A DNA stretch of 64,000 nucleotides, taken from NCBI GenBank assembly GCA_018057825.1, contig JAGPCY010000001.1:372001-436000 (forward strand), in the 5' to 3' direction. A model generated the notes under the pieces. That model saw only the letters and a program-made list of their open reading frames with translations. It was not told the DNA's origin and searched no databases. The DNA comes from Kofleriaceae bacterium. Its GTDB lineage: Bacteria; Myxococcota_A; Polyangia; Haliangiales; Haliangiaceae. This document shows, piece by piece, positions 19,978-30,449 of the stretch; the stretch's first letter is position 1; every line of letters starts with the position of its first letter. The translations under genes and the position numbers were made by a program.

Positions 19978-21082
19978 GCTGCCCGACATCGCGATCTACG
20001 TCGAGCGCCTGGCGGCCTTCACGCGTGGCCACGCGCTCACCGGCGTGCGGATCGCCAGCCCGTTCCTGGTGCGGACGATCGCGCCGGCGCCGGCCGAGCT
20101 GGTCGGTCGACGCGTGACCGAGGTCGGTCGCCTGGGCAAGCGCCTGATCCTGTCCTTCGACGGCGACGTCCACGCCGTGATCCACCTGATGATCGCCGGG
20201 CGGCTGCGCTGGCGCCCACCCGGGGCCAAGCTGCCCGGGCGCCTGGGCCAGGCCGCCTTCGACTTCGCCCACGGCACGCTCTTGTTCACCGAGGCGTCGA
20301 AGCAGAAGCGGGCGTCGCTGCACCTGGTCGCCGGCCGCGCCGGCCTGGCCGACTTCGATCGCGGTGGCCTCGATCTGTTCGCCGCGACCCCGGCGACGTT
20401 TCTGGCCGCGCTCACCGCCGACAACCACACGATCAAGCGCGCGCTGACCGATCCGACGATCATCGACGGCGTCGGCAACGCCTACTCCGACGAGATCCTC
20501 CACGCCGCGCGGATGTCGCCGTTCCGCCAGACCCGCCAGCTCACGGCGGCCGACGCCGCCGGCCTCCTGACCGCGGCCCAGACCTGCCTGGCGGACTGGA
20601 CCGCGCGCCTGCGCGCCGAGGTCGGCGACGGCTTCCCCGAGGAGGTCACCGCGTTCCGGCCCGAGATGGCGGTCCACGGTAAGTACGGTCAGCCGTGCCC
20701 GCGCTGCGGCGCCCCGGTGCAGCGGATCAAGTACGCGGACAACGAGTGCAACTACTGCGCGCCGTGCCAGACCGACGGTCGGCTCCTGGCCGATCGCGGG
20801 TTGTCGCGGCTGCTCAAGGCCGACTGGCCCAAGACCCTGGCCGCCCTCGAAGAGCGCCGCGCCACGGTCCGGTCCGGAGCCCCGCCGCCGACCCGGCTGA
20901 CCCCGCCGGCCCCCATCCCGCCGGCCCCGACCCCGCCGGCCCGGCTGACCCCGCCGGCCTCGACCCTGCCGGCCCCCCCGGCCGCCGCCCCGGTGGCCTC
21001 GCCAGCCTCCCCGCCGCCAGCCCCGGTGCCGGCGACCCCGGCGCCCCGGTCAGGCGTCGGTAAGAAACCGCGCCGCCGGTAG
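19970..21082 (+). CDS. Fpg/Nei family DNA glycosylase with Pro-rich tail
   Basis: A 370-residue base-excision repair glycosylase for oxidised bases. The catalytic N-terminus PELP is present (Pro2 nucleophile, Glu3), Lys57 sits in GKRLIL, the H2TH region has GVGNAYSDEIL, and the C-terminal zinc finger has all four ligands (Cys243, Cys246, Cys263, Cys266). The substrate (8-oxoG/FapyG versus oxidised pyrimidines) cannot be fixed by eye; the variant PELPDIA is unlike the PELPEVE of standard MutM. After the finger, about 75 residues are Pro/Ala-rich with repeats of TPPA/PAP and end in a basic KKPRRR; this tail is outside the usual ~270-residue family length. Overlaps the methyltransferase gene by eight bases. 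Confidence 0.92.
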   Translation: MPELPDIAIYVERLAAFTRGHALTGVRIASPFLVRTIAPAPAELVGRRVTEVGRLGKRLILSFDGDVHAVIHLMIAGRLRWRPPGAKLPGRLGQAAFDFAHGTLLFTEASKQKRASLHLVAGRAGLADFDRGGLDLFAATPATFLAALTADNHTIKRALTDPTIIDGVGNAYSDEILHAARMSPFRQTRQLTAADAAGLLTAAQTCLADWTARLRAEVGDGFPEEVTAFRPEMAVHGKYGQPCPRCGAPVQRIKYADNECNYCAPCQTDGRLLADRGLSRLLKADWPKTLAALEERRATVRSGAPPPTRLTPPAPIPPAPTPPARLTPPASTLPAPPAAAPVASPASPPPAPVPATPAPRSGVGKKPRRR

Positions 21083-21181
21083 ACCCGGGGCGGGCCTGGC
21101 GCGTCTGACGGCGACATCTGGCGCATCGCGCGCGGGGCCTGTCGGCCCGGCCAGCGTGGCGCCCCGTCGCCGCGAGGACCC

Positions 21182-23470
21182 ATGCGCAAGCTCCTGTCTG
21201 CCTTCTTGTTCGCCTCTGCCGTCTCGTCCGCCGCCTGCTCGCCGCCGCCCAAGCGCTCGACCTTCGTCAAGGTCGACCAGGTCGCCCTGGGCAAGGTCGT
21301 GGTCTACCGCAACGGCGTCGCCTTCTATCAGCGCCGGGCTCAGGTCGAGGGCGGCAAGCTGACGGTGAGCGTGCCGCGCGATCGGGTCGACGACTTCCTG
21401 AAGTCCTTGACCGTGGTCGACGCCAAGACCCAGACCCCGCTGCCGGTCAGCTTCCCGCGCCAGCAGACCGAGGGTGGGCCGTTCCTCCAGATGACCCTGG
21501 ACGTCCCGACCGCGACCCAGCCCGGGCAGACCGCCGACGTGCTCCTGACCTACGTGACCGAGGCGCCGGTGTGGAAGCCCTCGTACCGCATCGCCCTGGG
21601 CGGCGACGGCAAGGTCATGCTCGAGGGCTGGGCCATCGTCGACAACACCTCGGGCGAGGACTGGAAGGACGTGAAGGTCGGCGTCGGCTCGAGCTCGGCC
21701 TTGTCGTTCCGCTACGACCTGTGGAGCGTGCGCACGGTCGAGCGCGAGCTCTTGCAGATCGACGAGCAGTTCGCGGTCGCGCCGCCGACCGCGGTCTCGC
21801 CCTACGGCGGCGCCCAGCAGGGCCAGGGCGCGGTCATGGTCGCCGAGCTCGGCGACGACGAGATCCGGCGCCCGGCCGGGCACCCCGAGAACCTCGACGC
21901 CCGCCTGGCCAAGAACGCCGAGGAGGCCGAGGCCTACGCGCCGTCGCTCGACGCGAGCGACTTCGGGGGGCTGAGCGACGGCGACTACGCGCCGACCTCG
22001 ACCGGATCGTCCCGCGGCGGCGGCGCCGGCGTCGGCGGTGGTCGCGCGCGCCCGGCCAGCAGGGCGCCGGCCCGCGAGCCCAAGCCGGTCGACAAGGCCA
22101 AGGACGCCAAGGTCGCCAAGCTCCAGCAGGAGCGGGCCCAGCTCGAGTACCAGCGCTCGCGGGTCTCGGAGGGCGACCGCAAGGTCGCGTCCCTGGCGCC
22201 CGACCTGATCAAGAGCCGGCGCAACCTGATCATCGAGGGCTACGCCGATCCGAACGAGCCCGGCAGCGAGCAGCGGGCCATGGACCGCGCCAACATCGTC
22301 AAGATGCAGCTCATCGACGCCGGGGTGCCGCCGGCGCAGATCCGCGTCGTCAACCGCGGCGCCGCGCCCGGCCAGCGCGCCGGCGTGCGCATGGTGACCG
22401 AGGCGCCGACCCCGGAGAAGGACGCGGCCGATCCGAGCAAGGCCGCCGACGGCGCCGCCGCCCCGGTCGGCGAGAGCCACTTCCAGTCCGACGTGCCGAT
22501 GACGGTGGCCCGCGGCACCAGCGTGATGGTGTCGATGGTGCGGGCCGAGACCGCCGGCGAGGAGGTCTACCTCTACGACGCCGAGAGCGAGCGCGGCAAC
22601 GACAAGTTTGCGTTCAAGGCGGTCCGGCTCCACAACCCGACCGACTCGACCCTCGAGACCGGCCCGGTCACGGTCTACGGCGCCGACCGCTACATCGGCG
22701 AGGGCCTGACCGAGCCGATCCCGCCCAAGGCCAACGTCGTCGTGCCGTTCGCCCTCGATCGCCAGATCGTCGTCGACAAGGACGAGGGCACCGAGAACCA
22801 GGTGGCGCGCCTGGTGACGCTCCAGCGCGGCATCCTCACCGCCGAGGTCCAGCACATCAAGCGGACCAAGCTGACCTTCACCAGCCGGCTCCACGTCCCG
22901 ACCAAGCTGTACATCCGCCACACCACCGAGAAGGGCTGGCTCCTGATCGACGCGCCGTCGACCTTCGAGCGCCTCGGCGACGCCCACCTCTACGAGGTCG
23001 CGCTGGCCGCCGGCGAGACCAAGACCGTCGAGATCGCCCAGGCCACGCCGCTGACCCGGACCCTCGACCTGGCGTCGCCGACCACCCTCGACATGATGAA
23101 GGTCTTCGTCGACAGCCCGCACCCGTCGGCCGAGCTGCGCAAGCAGTTGAAGGACCTCCTGGCGATCCACCGCGAGGTCATCGACACCGACGAGAAGATC
23201 ATCAACCTGCGCGATCGGGCCGGCGAGTACCGGGTCCGCATGGACGAGCTCAACGAGCAGATCCTGTCGCTGCGCAAGGTCAAGACCGCGACCAGCCTGT
23301 CGCGCAACCTCCAGGAGAAGATGAAGGAGATCTCGGACCGCGTGCAGCGGACCACGATCGACATCGTCGATCACCAGGAGAAGCTGATGCTGGCCAAGGT
23401 CCGGTTCCAGGACGCGCTGGCCGAGCTGACGCTGCCCGACGCCGCCGCGTCTCTCGCGGTCAAGCCGTAG
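21182..23470 (+). CDS. DUF4139 lipoprotein with embedded OmpA-like segment and coiled coil
   Basis: A 762-residue lipoprotein (signal peptide, AACS lipobox at Cys19). Residues about 30-105 resemble the DUF4140 N-terminal domain (VVVYRNGVAFYQRR). A DUF4139 domain starts with APVWKPSYRIAL and continues DNTSGEDWKDVKVGV (about 125-175) and resumes after an insert, with FKAVRLHNPT, IPPKANVVVPF and the strand VEIAQATPL. The insert (about 235-430) has a low-complexity part, a short coiled coil and an OmpA-like element (LIIEGYADPNEPGSEQRAMDRANIV), suggesting peptidoglycan binding. The last ~120 residues (REVIDTDEKIINLRDRAGEY onward) are coiled coil. Function unknown; envelope role likely. A degenerate copy of the last ~40 bases of this gene lies just after the stop. 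Confidence 0.82.
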   Translation: MRKLLSAFLFASAVSSAACSPPPKRSTFVKVDQVALGKVVVYRNGVAFYQRRAQVEGGKLTVSVPRDRVDDFLKSLTVVDAKTQTPLPVSFPRQQTEGGPFLQMTLDVPTATQPGQTADVLLTYVTEAPVWKPSYRIALGGDGKVMLEGWAIVDNTSGEDWKDVKVGVGSSSALSFRYDLWSVRTVERELLQIDEQFAVAPPTAVSPYGGAQQGQGAVMVAELGDDEIRRPAGHPENLDARLAKNAEEAEAYAPSLDASDFGGLSDGDYAPTSTGSSRGGGAGVGGGRARPASRAPAREPKPVDKAKDAKVAKLQQERAQLEYQRSRVSEGDRKVASLAPDLIKSRRNLIIEGYADPNEPGSEQRAMDRANIVKMQLIDAGVPPAQIRVVNRGAAPGQRAGVRMVTEAPTPEKDAADPSKAADGAAAPVGESHFQSDVPMTVARGTSVMVSMVRAETAGEEVYLYDAESERGNDKFAFKAVRLHNPTDSTLETGPVTVYGADRYIGEGLTEPIPPKANVVVPFALDRQIVVDKDEGTENQVARLVTLQRGILTAEVQHIKRTKLTFTSRLHVPTKLYIRHTTEKGWLLIDAPSTFERLGDAHLYEVALAAGETKTVEIAQATPLTRTLDLASPTTLDMMKVFVDSPHPSAELRKQLKDLLAIHREVIDTDEKIINLRDRAGEYRVRMDELNEQILSLRKVKTATSLSRNLQEKMKEISDRVQRTTIDIVDHQEKLMLAKVRFQDALAELTLPDAAASLAVKP

Positions 23471-23533
23471 GGGGTCGGGATCGGGATCCCCGACGCCGTC
23501 GCGTCCCTCGCGGTCAAGCCGTAGGGCGTCGGG
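23435..23533. repeat. 54-bp-offset duplication of the DUF4139 gene's 3' end
   Basis: The sequence at the end of the coding region, from CCCGACGCCGCCGCG through the TAG and the following GGGGTCGG (23435-23478), is repeated at 23489-23533 with two substitutions and ends in the same GTAGGG. The second copy leads directly into hexamer array R3, so duplication and array growth may be connected. Confidence 0.85.
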
Positions 23534-23599
23534 TCGGGATCGGGGGTCGGGATCGGGATCGGGATCGGGATCGGGATCGGGATCGGGATCGGGATCGAG
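23529..23599. repeat. Intergenic hexamer array R3 (GGGATC)
   Basis: About 70 bases of GGGATC units on the + strand between the convergent DUF4139 and YXWXXGXW genes. Same family as the other arrays but almost pure in one unit type. Confidence 0.9.
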
Positions 23600-23631
23600 G
23601 CTCGCGATCCGATCGCCGTTGGCGCTGGCCG

Positions 23632-24297
23632 CTACCGCCAGCCGCCCTCGATCCACACGTAGCGGTCCCCTTGCAGGGTCCAGGCGCCGGCGTGCCAGGC
23701 CCGGCCGGCCTTCTGGCGCGCCCAGTGACCGGGCACCCACACGTACTCGCCGTCGCGCCAGGCGTGGTGCCCGGCGACCCAGACGTGGCCGGCGCGCGGC
23801 GGCTGCGGCGCCTCGACGATCGGCGGCGGCGGCGGCGCGGTCGGGTAGGCCGGGACGTCGATCCACACGTCGGCCTGCCACTCCCAGCGCCCGCCGCGGT
23901 CCCGCCACTCGCCGCGGCGCCAGCGCTTGCCGGGCTGCTGCTTGGCCCACTTCCCGCGGACCCAGGTCCACTGACCGCCGCGCCAGTCCCAGCGACCCTC
24001 GATCCACACCATGCCGCGGCGGCCGCGGCCCGGGCGCTCGGCGCGGGGCGCCGGCGGGGCGCTGTTCGGATGGGTCACGATCACCGGCGCGGGGGTCGGG
24101 GCGACCACCACCGGCGGGGTGGGCGGGCGCACCACGACCACCGGCGGCTTGACCACGACCGCCGGCGGGCGGACCACGACGACCGGGCGCTTGCCGCGGC
24201 CGCGGCCCCGGTCGCGATCGCGATCGGCGGCGGCCAGGGAGGTCGCGGCCAGGAGGACGGCCAGCGACAGAGACAGGGTGCGTGCGAGGCGGGACAT
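23632..24297 (-). CDS. Secreted YXWXXGXW-repeat protein
   Basis: A 221-residue exported protein: signal peptide (cleavage near SLAAAD, residue 24), an Arg/Asp-rich stretch, a Val/Pro linker with repeated VVVxPP, then at least five aromatic-glycine units (VWIEGRWDW, WTWVRGKWA, VWVAGHHAW, YVWVPGHWA, YVWIEGGW) matching the YXWXXGXW motif. Such repeats are common in envelope proteins of Proteobacteria and Myxococcota, function unknown. The ATG at 24297 is chosen because it begins the signal peptide. It ends 33 bases from array R3. Confidence 0.88.
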   Translation of the reverse strand: MSRLARTLSLSLAVLLAATSLAAADRDRDRGRGRGKRPVVVVRPPAVVVKPPVVVVRPPTPPVVVAPTPAPVIVTHPNSAPPAPRAERPGRGRRGMVWIEGRWDWRGGQWTWVRGKWAKQQPGKRWRRGEWRDRGGRWEWQADVWIDVPAYPTAPPPPPIVEAPQPPRAGHVWVAGHHAWRDGEYVWVPGHWARQKAGRAWHAGAWTLQGDRYVWIEGGWR

Positions 24298-24431
24298 GGG
24301 TGCTCCTGGGCAGGTCACGGGGGTGACCCGGGATGGACGGCCACGGCCGGGCCGGCATTCACGCGGCGTGGCCCGATCATGACCCGGCGGGGAGGGCGAG
24401 GTTAGGGCCGCGCTCAGCCCGAAAGGCCAGA

Positions 24432-25253
24432 TCAGCCGGTCGCCAGCAGCTCGGCCGGATCGTGGGCCGAGAAGATCGCGACGTCGGCGTGCTCGGCCCG
24501 CAGCCGCCGCAGCGCGTCCTGCGAGGCCAGGCGCGCGCGGTTGTCGACCGCCATCAGGCGCTGGAAGGCCCGCAGGCCGAAGGGCGCGCGGCCGCCGTCG
24601 TCGAGCTCGGCGTGGTGGAAGTAGGCGTCGCCGGCGTGGACCAGCCAGCGGTCGCCACCGCCGACCACGACCGCCGAGTGGCCGCGGGTGTGACCGTGCA
24701 TCGGCAGGAGCGCGACGTCGGCGTCCAGGCCGGCCAGGCGTCGCACCGCCGGGAGGCCACGCCAGGTGTCGCCGGTCTCGGCGACCGGGGCGAAGCGCGC
24801 GCCGTGGGCCCACTGATGCGGCAGGTAGCGGCGGCGCTCGCCGACGGTGGCGCGCGCGGTGGCGGCGTCGAGCTCGCGCTGGTGCAGGTGGACGGTGGCG
24901 TGAGGGAAGTCGGCCAGGCCACCGGCGTGATCGAGATCGAGGTGCGTGACCACGACGTGGCGGACGTCGGTCGGGGTGAAGCCGAGCGCGGTGAGCTGGG
25001 CGGCGGCGCACTCGTCCTGGCGCAGCACCGGCCCGGTCAGGGTGCGGAACGCCCCGGGCAGGAGCTTCGGGTCGGCGCACTCCTGGGTGCCCCAGCCGGT
25101 GTCGACCAGGACCAGCCCGTCGCGGGCGGTCTCGAGCACGAGGCAGTGACAGATCATCAGGCCGCGGCGCAGGCCGGTGCCGGAGCCGATCGCGCCGCCG
25201 GCCAGCGGGCACATCGTGCCGCAGTTGAGGTGATGGACGCGGGGCGCCGTCAT
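24432..25253 (-). CDS. MBL-fold metallo-hydrolase
   Basis: A 273-residue metallo-beta-lactamase-fold hydrolase of the lactonase/glyoxalase-like branch. The metal motif is THLDLDHAGG with His104, Asp106, Asp108, His109: the second His of canonical HxHxDH is replaced by Asp, as seen in some MBL subfamilies. Further ligands are plausible at His192 in HGHTRGH and Asp209 in VHAGDAYF. No signal peptide, though an N-terminal Cys/His segment (LNCGTMCPLAGG) is present. The substrate is unknown; N-acyl-homoserine lactone hydrolysis is possible but not shown. The ATG overlaps the stop of the upstream small membrane protein gene (ATGA), so both are translated together. Confidence 0.87.
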   Translation of the reverse strand: MTAPRVHHLNCGTMCPLAGGAIGSGTGLRRGLMICHCLVLETARDGLVLVDTGWGTQECADPKLLPGAFRTLTGPVLRQDECAAAQLTALGFTPTDVRHVVVTHLDLDHAGGLADFPHATVHLHQRELDAATARATVGERRRYLPHQWAHGARFAPVAETGDTWRGLPAVRRLAGLDADVALLPMHGHTRGHSAVVVGGGDRWLVHAGDAYFHHAELDDGGRAPFGLRAFQRLMAVDNRARLASQDALRRLRAEHADVAIFSAHDPAELLATG

Positions 25254-25603
25254 CGCTGGATCGGGTACGCGCGGAGCACGGCGTCGAGCTCGAGCTGGGG
25301 TGGCGTCGCGAGCTCGATCGCCCGGAGGTTGGCCTCGAGGGCCCGGCGCTGGTCCTCGATCTCCTGGAACCGCTGCTGGTGCTCGCGCAGGCGCTCGAGC
25401 TCGGCCGAGCGGGGCGCGGCCCGGCTCACGACGGCCCCGATCGCGGTCAACGACAGCACGACCAGGCCCAGCCACAGGACGATCTGGCCGAGCGCGATCG
25501 CGTGGCGCCCGGCGACCCGGGCGCCATGGCGAGCGACGGCGCTGGCGTGATCGAGGTGACCGGCGCCGTGGACCTGGGCGCGAGCGATCGGGGAGCGCGG
25601 CAT
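25250..25603 (-). CDS. Small membrane protein with coiled coil
   Basis: A 117-residue protein with one hydrophobic helix (ALGQIVLWLGLVVLSLTAIG, about 37-56) and a following charged helix (ELERLREHQQRFQEIEDQRRALEANL) expected to form a coiled coil. The N-terminal 35 residues are polar and basic, so the N-terminus is probably cytoplasmic and the coiled coil periplasmic. It overlaps the MBL hydrolase gene by four bases and follows the DUF362 gene by 62 bases, so the three may form one operon. No recognised family. Confidence 0.65.
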   Translation of the reverse strand: MPRSPIARAQVHGAGHLDHASAVARHGARVAGRHAIALGQIVLWLGLVVLSLTAIGAVVSRAAPRSAELERLREHQQRFQEIEDQRRALEANLRAIELATPPQLELDAVLRAYPIQR

Positions 25604-25665
25604 CGCGTCGATGGTACGGCGCGGGCGCACGCGGTGCAATCTCGGTCGTCGGTCGTCGGTCGTCG

Positions 25666-27186
<1,521 letters not shown>

Positions 27187-27238
27187 GGCGGCAGTGTAGC
27201 GCCTGCCGTTGACCGCGGGTCAACAGAGGTCGTTCGCG

Positions 27239-29167
27239 TCAGCCCGCGATCGGGTCGCCGTCGTCGGCCCAGGCGCTGCCATGGAGATCGCGCGCGTCGA
27301 GGGACGCCAGGAGCGCCTGGTAGTACGGGTGCCCGGCCAGGGTCGCGGAGTCGCCGACCACGAGCAGGAAGCGCCGGGCCCGGGTGAGCGCGACGTTCAT
27401 GCGCCGGGTGTCGGTGAGGAAGCCCAGCTCGCCGTCGGGGTTCGAGCGCACGGTGTCGACGATCACCGCCTCCTTCTCGCGGCCCTGGAAGCCGTCGACG
27501 GTGGCGATCTCGAGGCCGGCCGCGCGCTCGCGGGCCAGGAGCGCGCGCAGGCGGCGGACCTGGGCGTCGTAGGCGGCGATCACCGCCAGGTCGGTCGGCG
27601 CCAGGCCGCGCCCGAGGAGGCGCCGGACCTCGCGCGCGATGCGCTCGGCCTGCTCAGGGTTCCAGGTCGAAGGATCGCGGCGATCGGCCTCGCCTTCGTC
27701 GGGGCCGCCCCGGCGATCGGTCCAGTCCTTGCCGGCGGTGTCGAGGAGCCACAGCGCCTGGCCGCGCTCGGGATCGTCGACGACGCCGAGATCGATCAAG
27801 GTGTGGGCGCCGACCGCCGGCGCCGCCACCAGGGCGCCGCCGTACTTCGACACCGACGGGAACGCCATGATGTCGGCGTGCATGCGGTGCTGCTGGACCA
27901 ACATCGGCGCGCCGGCGGCGGCCGCCCGGCGCTCGAACAGCGTCGTGCCCAGCCCGGCGCGGGCGGCGTCCGGGTCGAGGACCGTCGGCGGGAGCTGGTG
28001 GGGATCGCCGGCCAGGACCACGCGCTCGCCGCGCGCCAGGGCGACCAGGGCCAGGGGATCGGGCGCCTGGGTCGCCTCGTCGATCACGACCAGCGGGAAG
28101 ACTCGGTCGCCCAGCGCGTGATGATCGGCGCCGGCGCAGGTCGCGAGCAGGACCGGCGCGGTGGCCAGGAGGTGGGCCTCGGCCTCGGCCAGGGCGGCGC
28201 GGGCGTCGCGCTCGAGGGCGCGGACCTCGGCCCAGCGATCGCGGGCGTCGGCGCCGCGGGTGGCCAGGGCGGCGCGGCGCTCGTCGCGGGCGCGATCGCC
28301 GAGGTCGCGGGCCAGGCGGGCGCCGTCGGAGGCGGCGACCAGGGCGTCGAGGCTCCGGGCCTCGAGCGCGGGGGCGATCCGGGCCGGGTGGCCGAGGCGG
28401 AGCGCGGCGACACCCGCGGCCAGCAGGCGCTCGCCCAGGTTGTCGACCGCGGTGTTGGACGGCGCGGTCACCAGGACCTGCTGACCAGCGGCGACCGCGT
28501 GGCGGATCACCTCGACCAGGGTCCGGGTCTTGCCGGTGCCCGGCGGGCCGTGGATGAGCGCGACGTCGTCGCTGTGGAGCGCGCCGTCGACCGCGGCGCG
28601 CTGGGCGTCGTCGAGGTCGCGATCGAAGGACGTCCACGGGGTCGAGCGTCGGCGCGCCGCCGGGCGCTGGCCGTGGAGGACGTCGAGCATGCGGGCCAGG
28701 GCGCTGGTCGGCTTGGCGGCGCGGGCGCGGGCGATCGCCCGGTCGCCGCGCTCGAAGCTCGACTCCGGCGCCTCGACGTCGAGGTTGCAGCCGGCGTCGA
28801 CGATCGCGTCGGGGAGATCGCCGGTCACCAAGACGATCAGCTCGCCGCGCTCGGGGCGTGCGATCACGCCGCGGACGACGTCGGGCTCGGTCGGGGCCTG
28901 GCGCCACAGGACGATCGGATCGCCGGGGCCGAGGCGGACCTCGCCGAGATCGACGGTGCGCGGCGGGGTCAGCCACACCCGGGTCCGGCCGCCGGCGGCC
29001 GGGCGAAAGTCGCTGACCGTGAGCTGGGCCAAGGCCAGGCCGCGCGCGACCCGGGTCGCCAGGGTCGCCCCGTCGCGCGCCTCGCGAAACCGCCGGCGGG
29101 CGGTCGCCCGTTCGGCCCGCCATAGCTCGGACAGCCGGAGGAGCCAGGCGTCGACGACGTCGGACAC
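27239..29167 (-). CDS. Dna2/Nam7-type SF1 helicase (IGHMBP2-like)
   Basis: A 642-residue superfamily 1B DNA/RNA helicase. Motif I GPPGTGKT at 207-214, motif Ia VLVTAPSNTAVDNL, motif II VIDEATQ, motif III GDPHQLPP, motif V TVDGFQGREKEAVI and motif VI NVALTRARRFL are all present and in order. An N-terminal ~120-residue beta-rich domain (DFRPAAGGRTRVWL, LGPGDPIVLW) corresponds to the 1B/stalk region of the UPF1/IGHMBP2 group. Start is GTG at 29167. It probably acts in replication or repair; no partner gene adjoins it. Convergent with nothing; it is divergent from the flavoprotein gene by 103 bases. Confidence 0.93.
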   Translation of the reverse strand: MSDVVDAWLLRLSELWRAERATARRRFREARDGATLATRVARGLALAQLTVSDFRPAAGGRTRVWLTPPRTVDLGEVRLGPGDPIVLWRQAPTEPDVVRGVIARPERGELIVLVTGDLPDAIVDAGCNLDVEAPESSFERGDRAIARARAAKPTSALARMLDVLHGQRPAARRRSTPWTSFDRDLDDAQRAAVDGALHSDDVALIHGPPGTGKTRTLVEVIRHAVAAGQQVLVTAPSNTAVDNLGERLLAAGVAALRLGHPARIAPALEARSLDALVAASDGARLARDLGDRARDERRAALATRGADARDRWAEVRALERDARAALAEAEAHLLATAPVLLATCAGADHHALGDRVFPLVVIDEATQAPDPLALVALARGERVVLAGDPHQLPPTVLDPDAARAGLGTTLFERRAAAAGAPMLVQQHRMHADIMAFPSVSKYGGALVAAPAVGAHTLIDLGVVDDPERGQALWLLDTAGKDWTDRRGGPDEGEADRRDPSTWNPEQAERIAREVRRLLGRGLAPTDLAVIAAYDAQVRRLRALLARERAAGLEIATVDGFQGREKEAVIVDTVRSNPDGELGFLTDTRRMNVALTRARRFLLVVGDSATLAGHPYYQALLASLDARDLHGSAWADDGDPIAG

Positions 29168-29270
29168 GCGGCGAGGGTAGCGGATCTCACGGGCCGCCGG
29201 CGATGAGGCCAGGCCGGCGCGGCGGCCGTCACGTTTCGGACCGCTGGGTCGTCCTGGCCGTGGAGGTCCT

Positions 29271-30449
29271 ATGGCACCCGCACAACTCGCAGTCCTCGGA
29301 GGTGGCTACGCTGGCGTCCTGGCCGCGCGCCGCCTGGCCGCTACCTTGGGCGACGCCGCGCGCGTCACGCTGTGGACGTCGGGCGATCGCTTCGTCGAGC
29401 GCATCCGCCTGCATCAGCTCGCGGCCGGTCAGGCGATCGCCCGTCGCGCGCTCGCGCCGCTGCTCGGTCGCGCGAGCCTGGCGCGCGCCCAGGTGCGCGC
29501 GATCGATCCGGTGGCCCGCACGGTCGAGACGAGCGTCGGGACGATCGCGCCCGACTTCGCCGTCCTCGCGCTGGGCAGCGCCACCGCGCGCGCGATCCCG
29601 GGCAGCGAGCACGCCCTGACTCTCGACGATCCTGGCGCGGCGACGGCGGTGGCGGCGGCGGCGGCCGGCCCGCGGCCCGGACCGCTGGCGATCGTCGGTG
29701 GTGGCTTGACCGCGATCGAGCTGGCCGCCGAGCTGGCGGCGGCCTGGCCGGCCCGCCGGCTGGTCCTGGTGACCCGCGGCCGGCTGGGCGATGGCGCCCT
29801 GGGCCCGGCGGCCGCGGCGATCGCGCGGGCCGCGCTGGTCGCCGGTGGCGTCGAGCTGATCGAGGGCGCGACCGTCGAGACCATCGCGCCCGACGCGATC
29901 GTGATCGACGGCGCGCGGCGCGCGGTGGCGGCGACCGTCCTGTGCGCCGGCTTCGTGGCCTCGCCGCTGGCGGCGGCGGCCGGTCGGCCGGTCGATCGGC
30001 TCGGTCGGATGCTGGTCGATGACACCCTGGCCGCCGACGCCGCGGGCTGGCTGTGGGGCGCCGGTGACGCTGCGATGCCGCGCGACCCGATCGGGGCCCG
30101 CCTCGATCCCGGCTGCAAGACCGCGCTACCGATGGCGGCGCGGGTCGCTGACAACCTTGCGGCGGTGGTGCGCGGGCGCGAGCCCATCGGGTTTCGCTTC
30201 GGCGACACCGGGGCCTGCGTCAGCCTGGGCCGACGGGTCGCGGTGATCGAGCGCCGCGCCGCCGACGGCGCACCCCGCGGCGTGATCGGCGGTCGGCCGG
30301 CGGCGTGGCTCAAGGAGTGGGTGGTGCGCTCGACGGTGGCGACCGTGCGCTGGCGATGGGCGCAGCGCAGCCTGGCCCTGTATCATCGGCGCGGGGTCGC
30401 GGTCCTGGCGGCCTCGTCGGCCCTGGCCCTGCCGACCTCCCCGCCATGA
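29271..30449 (+). CDS. FAD-dependent NAD(P)H oxidoreductase (NDH-2-like)
   Basis: A 392-residue two-dinucleotide-domain flavoprotein. FAD motif VLGGGYAGVLAA near residue 8, NAD(P) motif AIVGGGLTAIELAAELAAAW near 130, and the second FAD contact WGAGDAA near 263. The overall layout matches type II NADH dehydrogenase/disulfide-less pyridine nucleotide oxidoreductases. The C-terminus has an Arg-rich amphipathic part and a short hydrophobic stretch (VAVLAASSALALP) that could dock to the membrane. The stop codon overlaps the start of the sigma factor gene (ATGA), and ECF41 sigma factors are known to be paired with oxidoreductase, carboxymuconolactone decarboxylase or epimerase genes, so this is probably the regulated partner. 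Confidence 0.88.
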   Translation: MAPAQLAVLGGGYAGVLAARRLAATLGDAARVTLWTSGDRFVERIRLHQLAAGQAIARRALAPLLGRASLARAQVRAIDPVARTVETSVGTIAPDFAVLALGSATARAIPGSEHALTLDDPGAATAVAAAAAGPRPGPLAIVGGGLTAIELAAELAAAWPARRLVLVTRGRLGDGALGPAAAAIARAALVAGGVELIEGATVETIAPDAIVIDGARRAVAATVLCAGFVASPLAAAAGRPVDRLGRMLVDDTLAADAAGWLWGAGDAAMPRDPIGARLDPGCKTALPMAARVADNLAAVVRGREPIGFRFGDTGACVSLGRRVAVIERRAADGAPRGVIGGRPAAWLKEWVVRSTVATVRWRWAQRSLALYHRRGVAVLAASSALALPTSPP

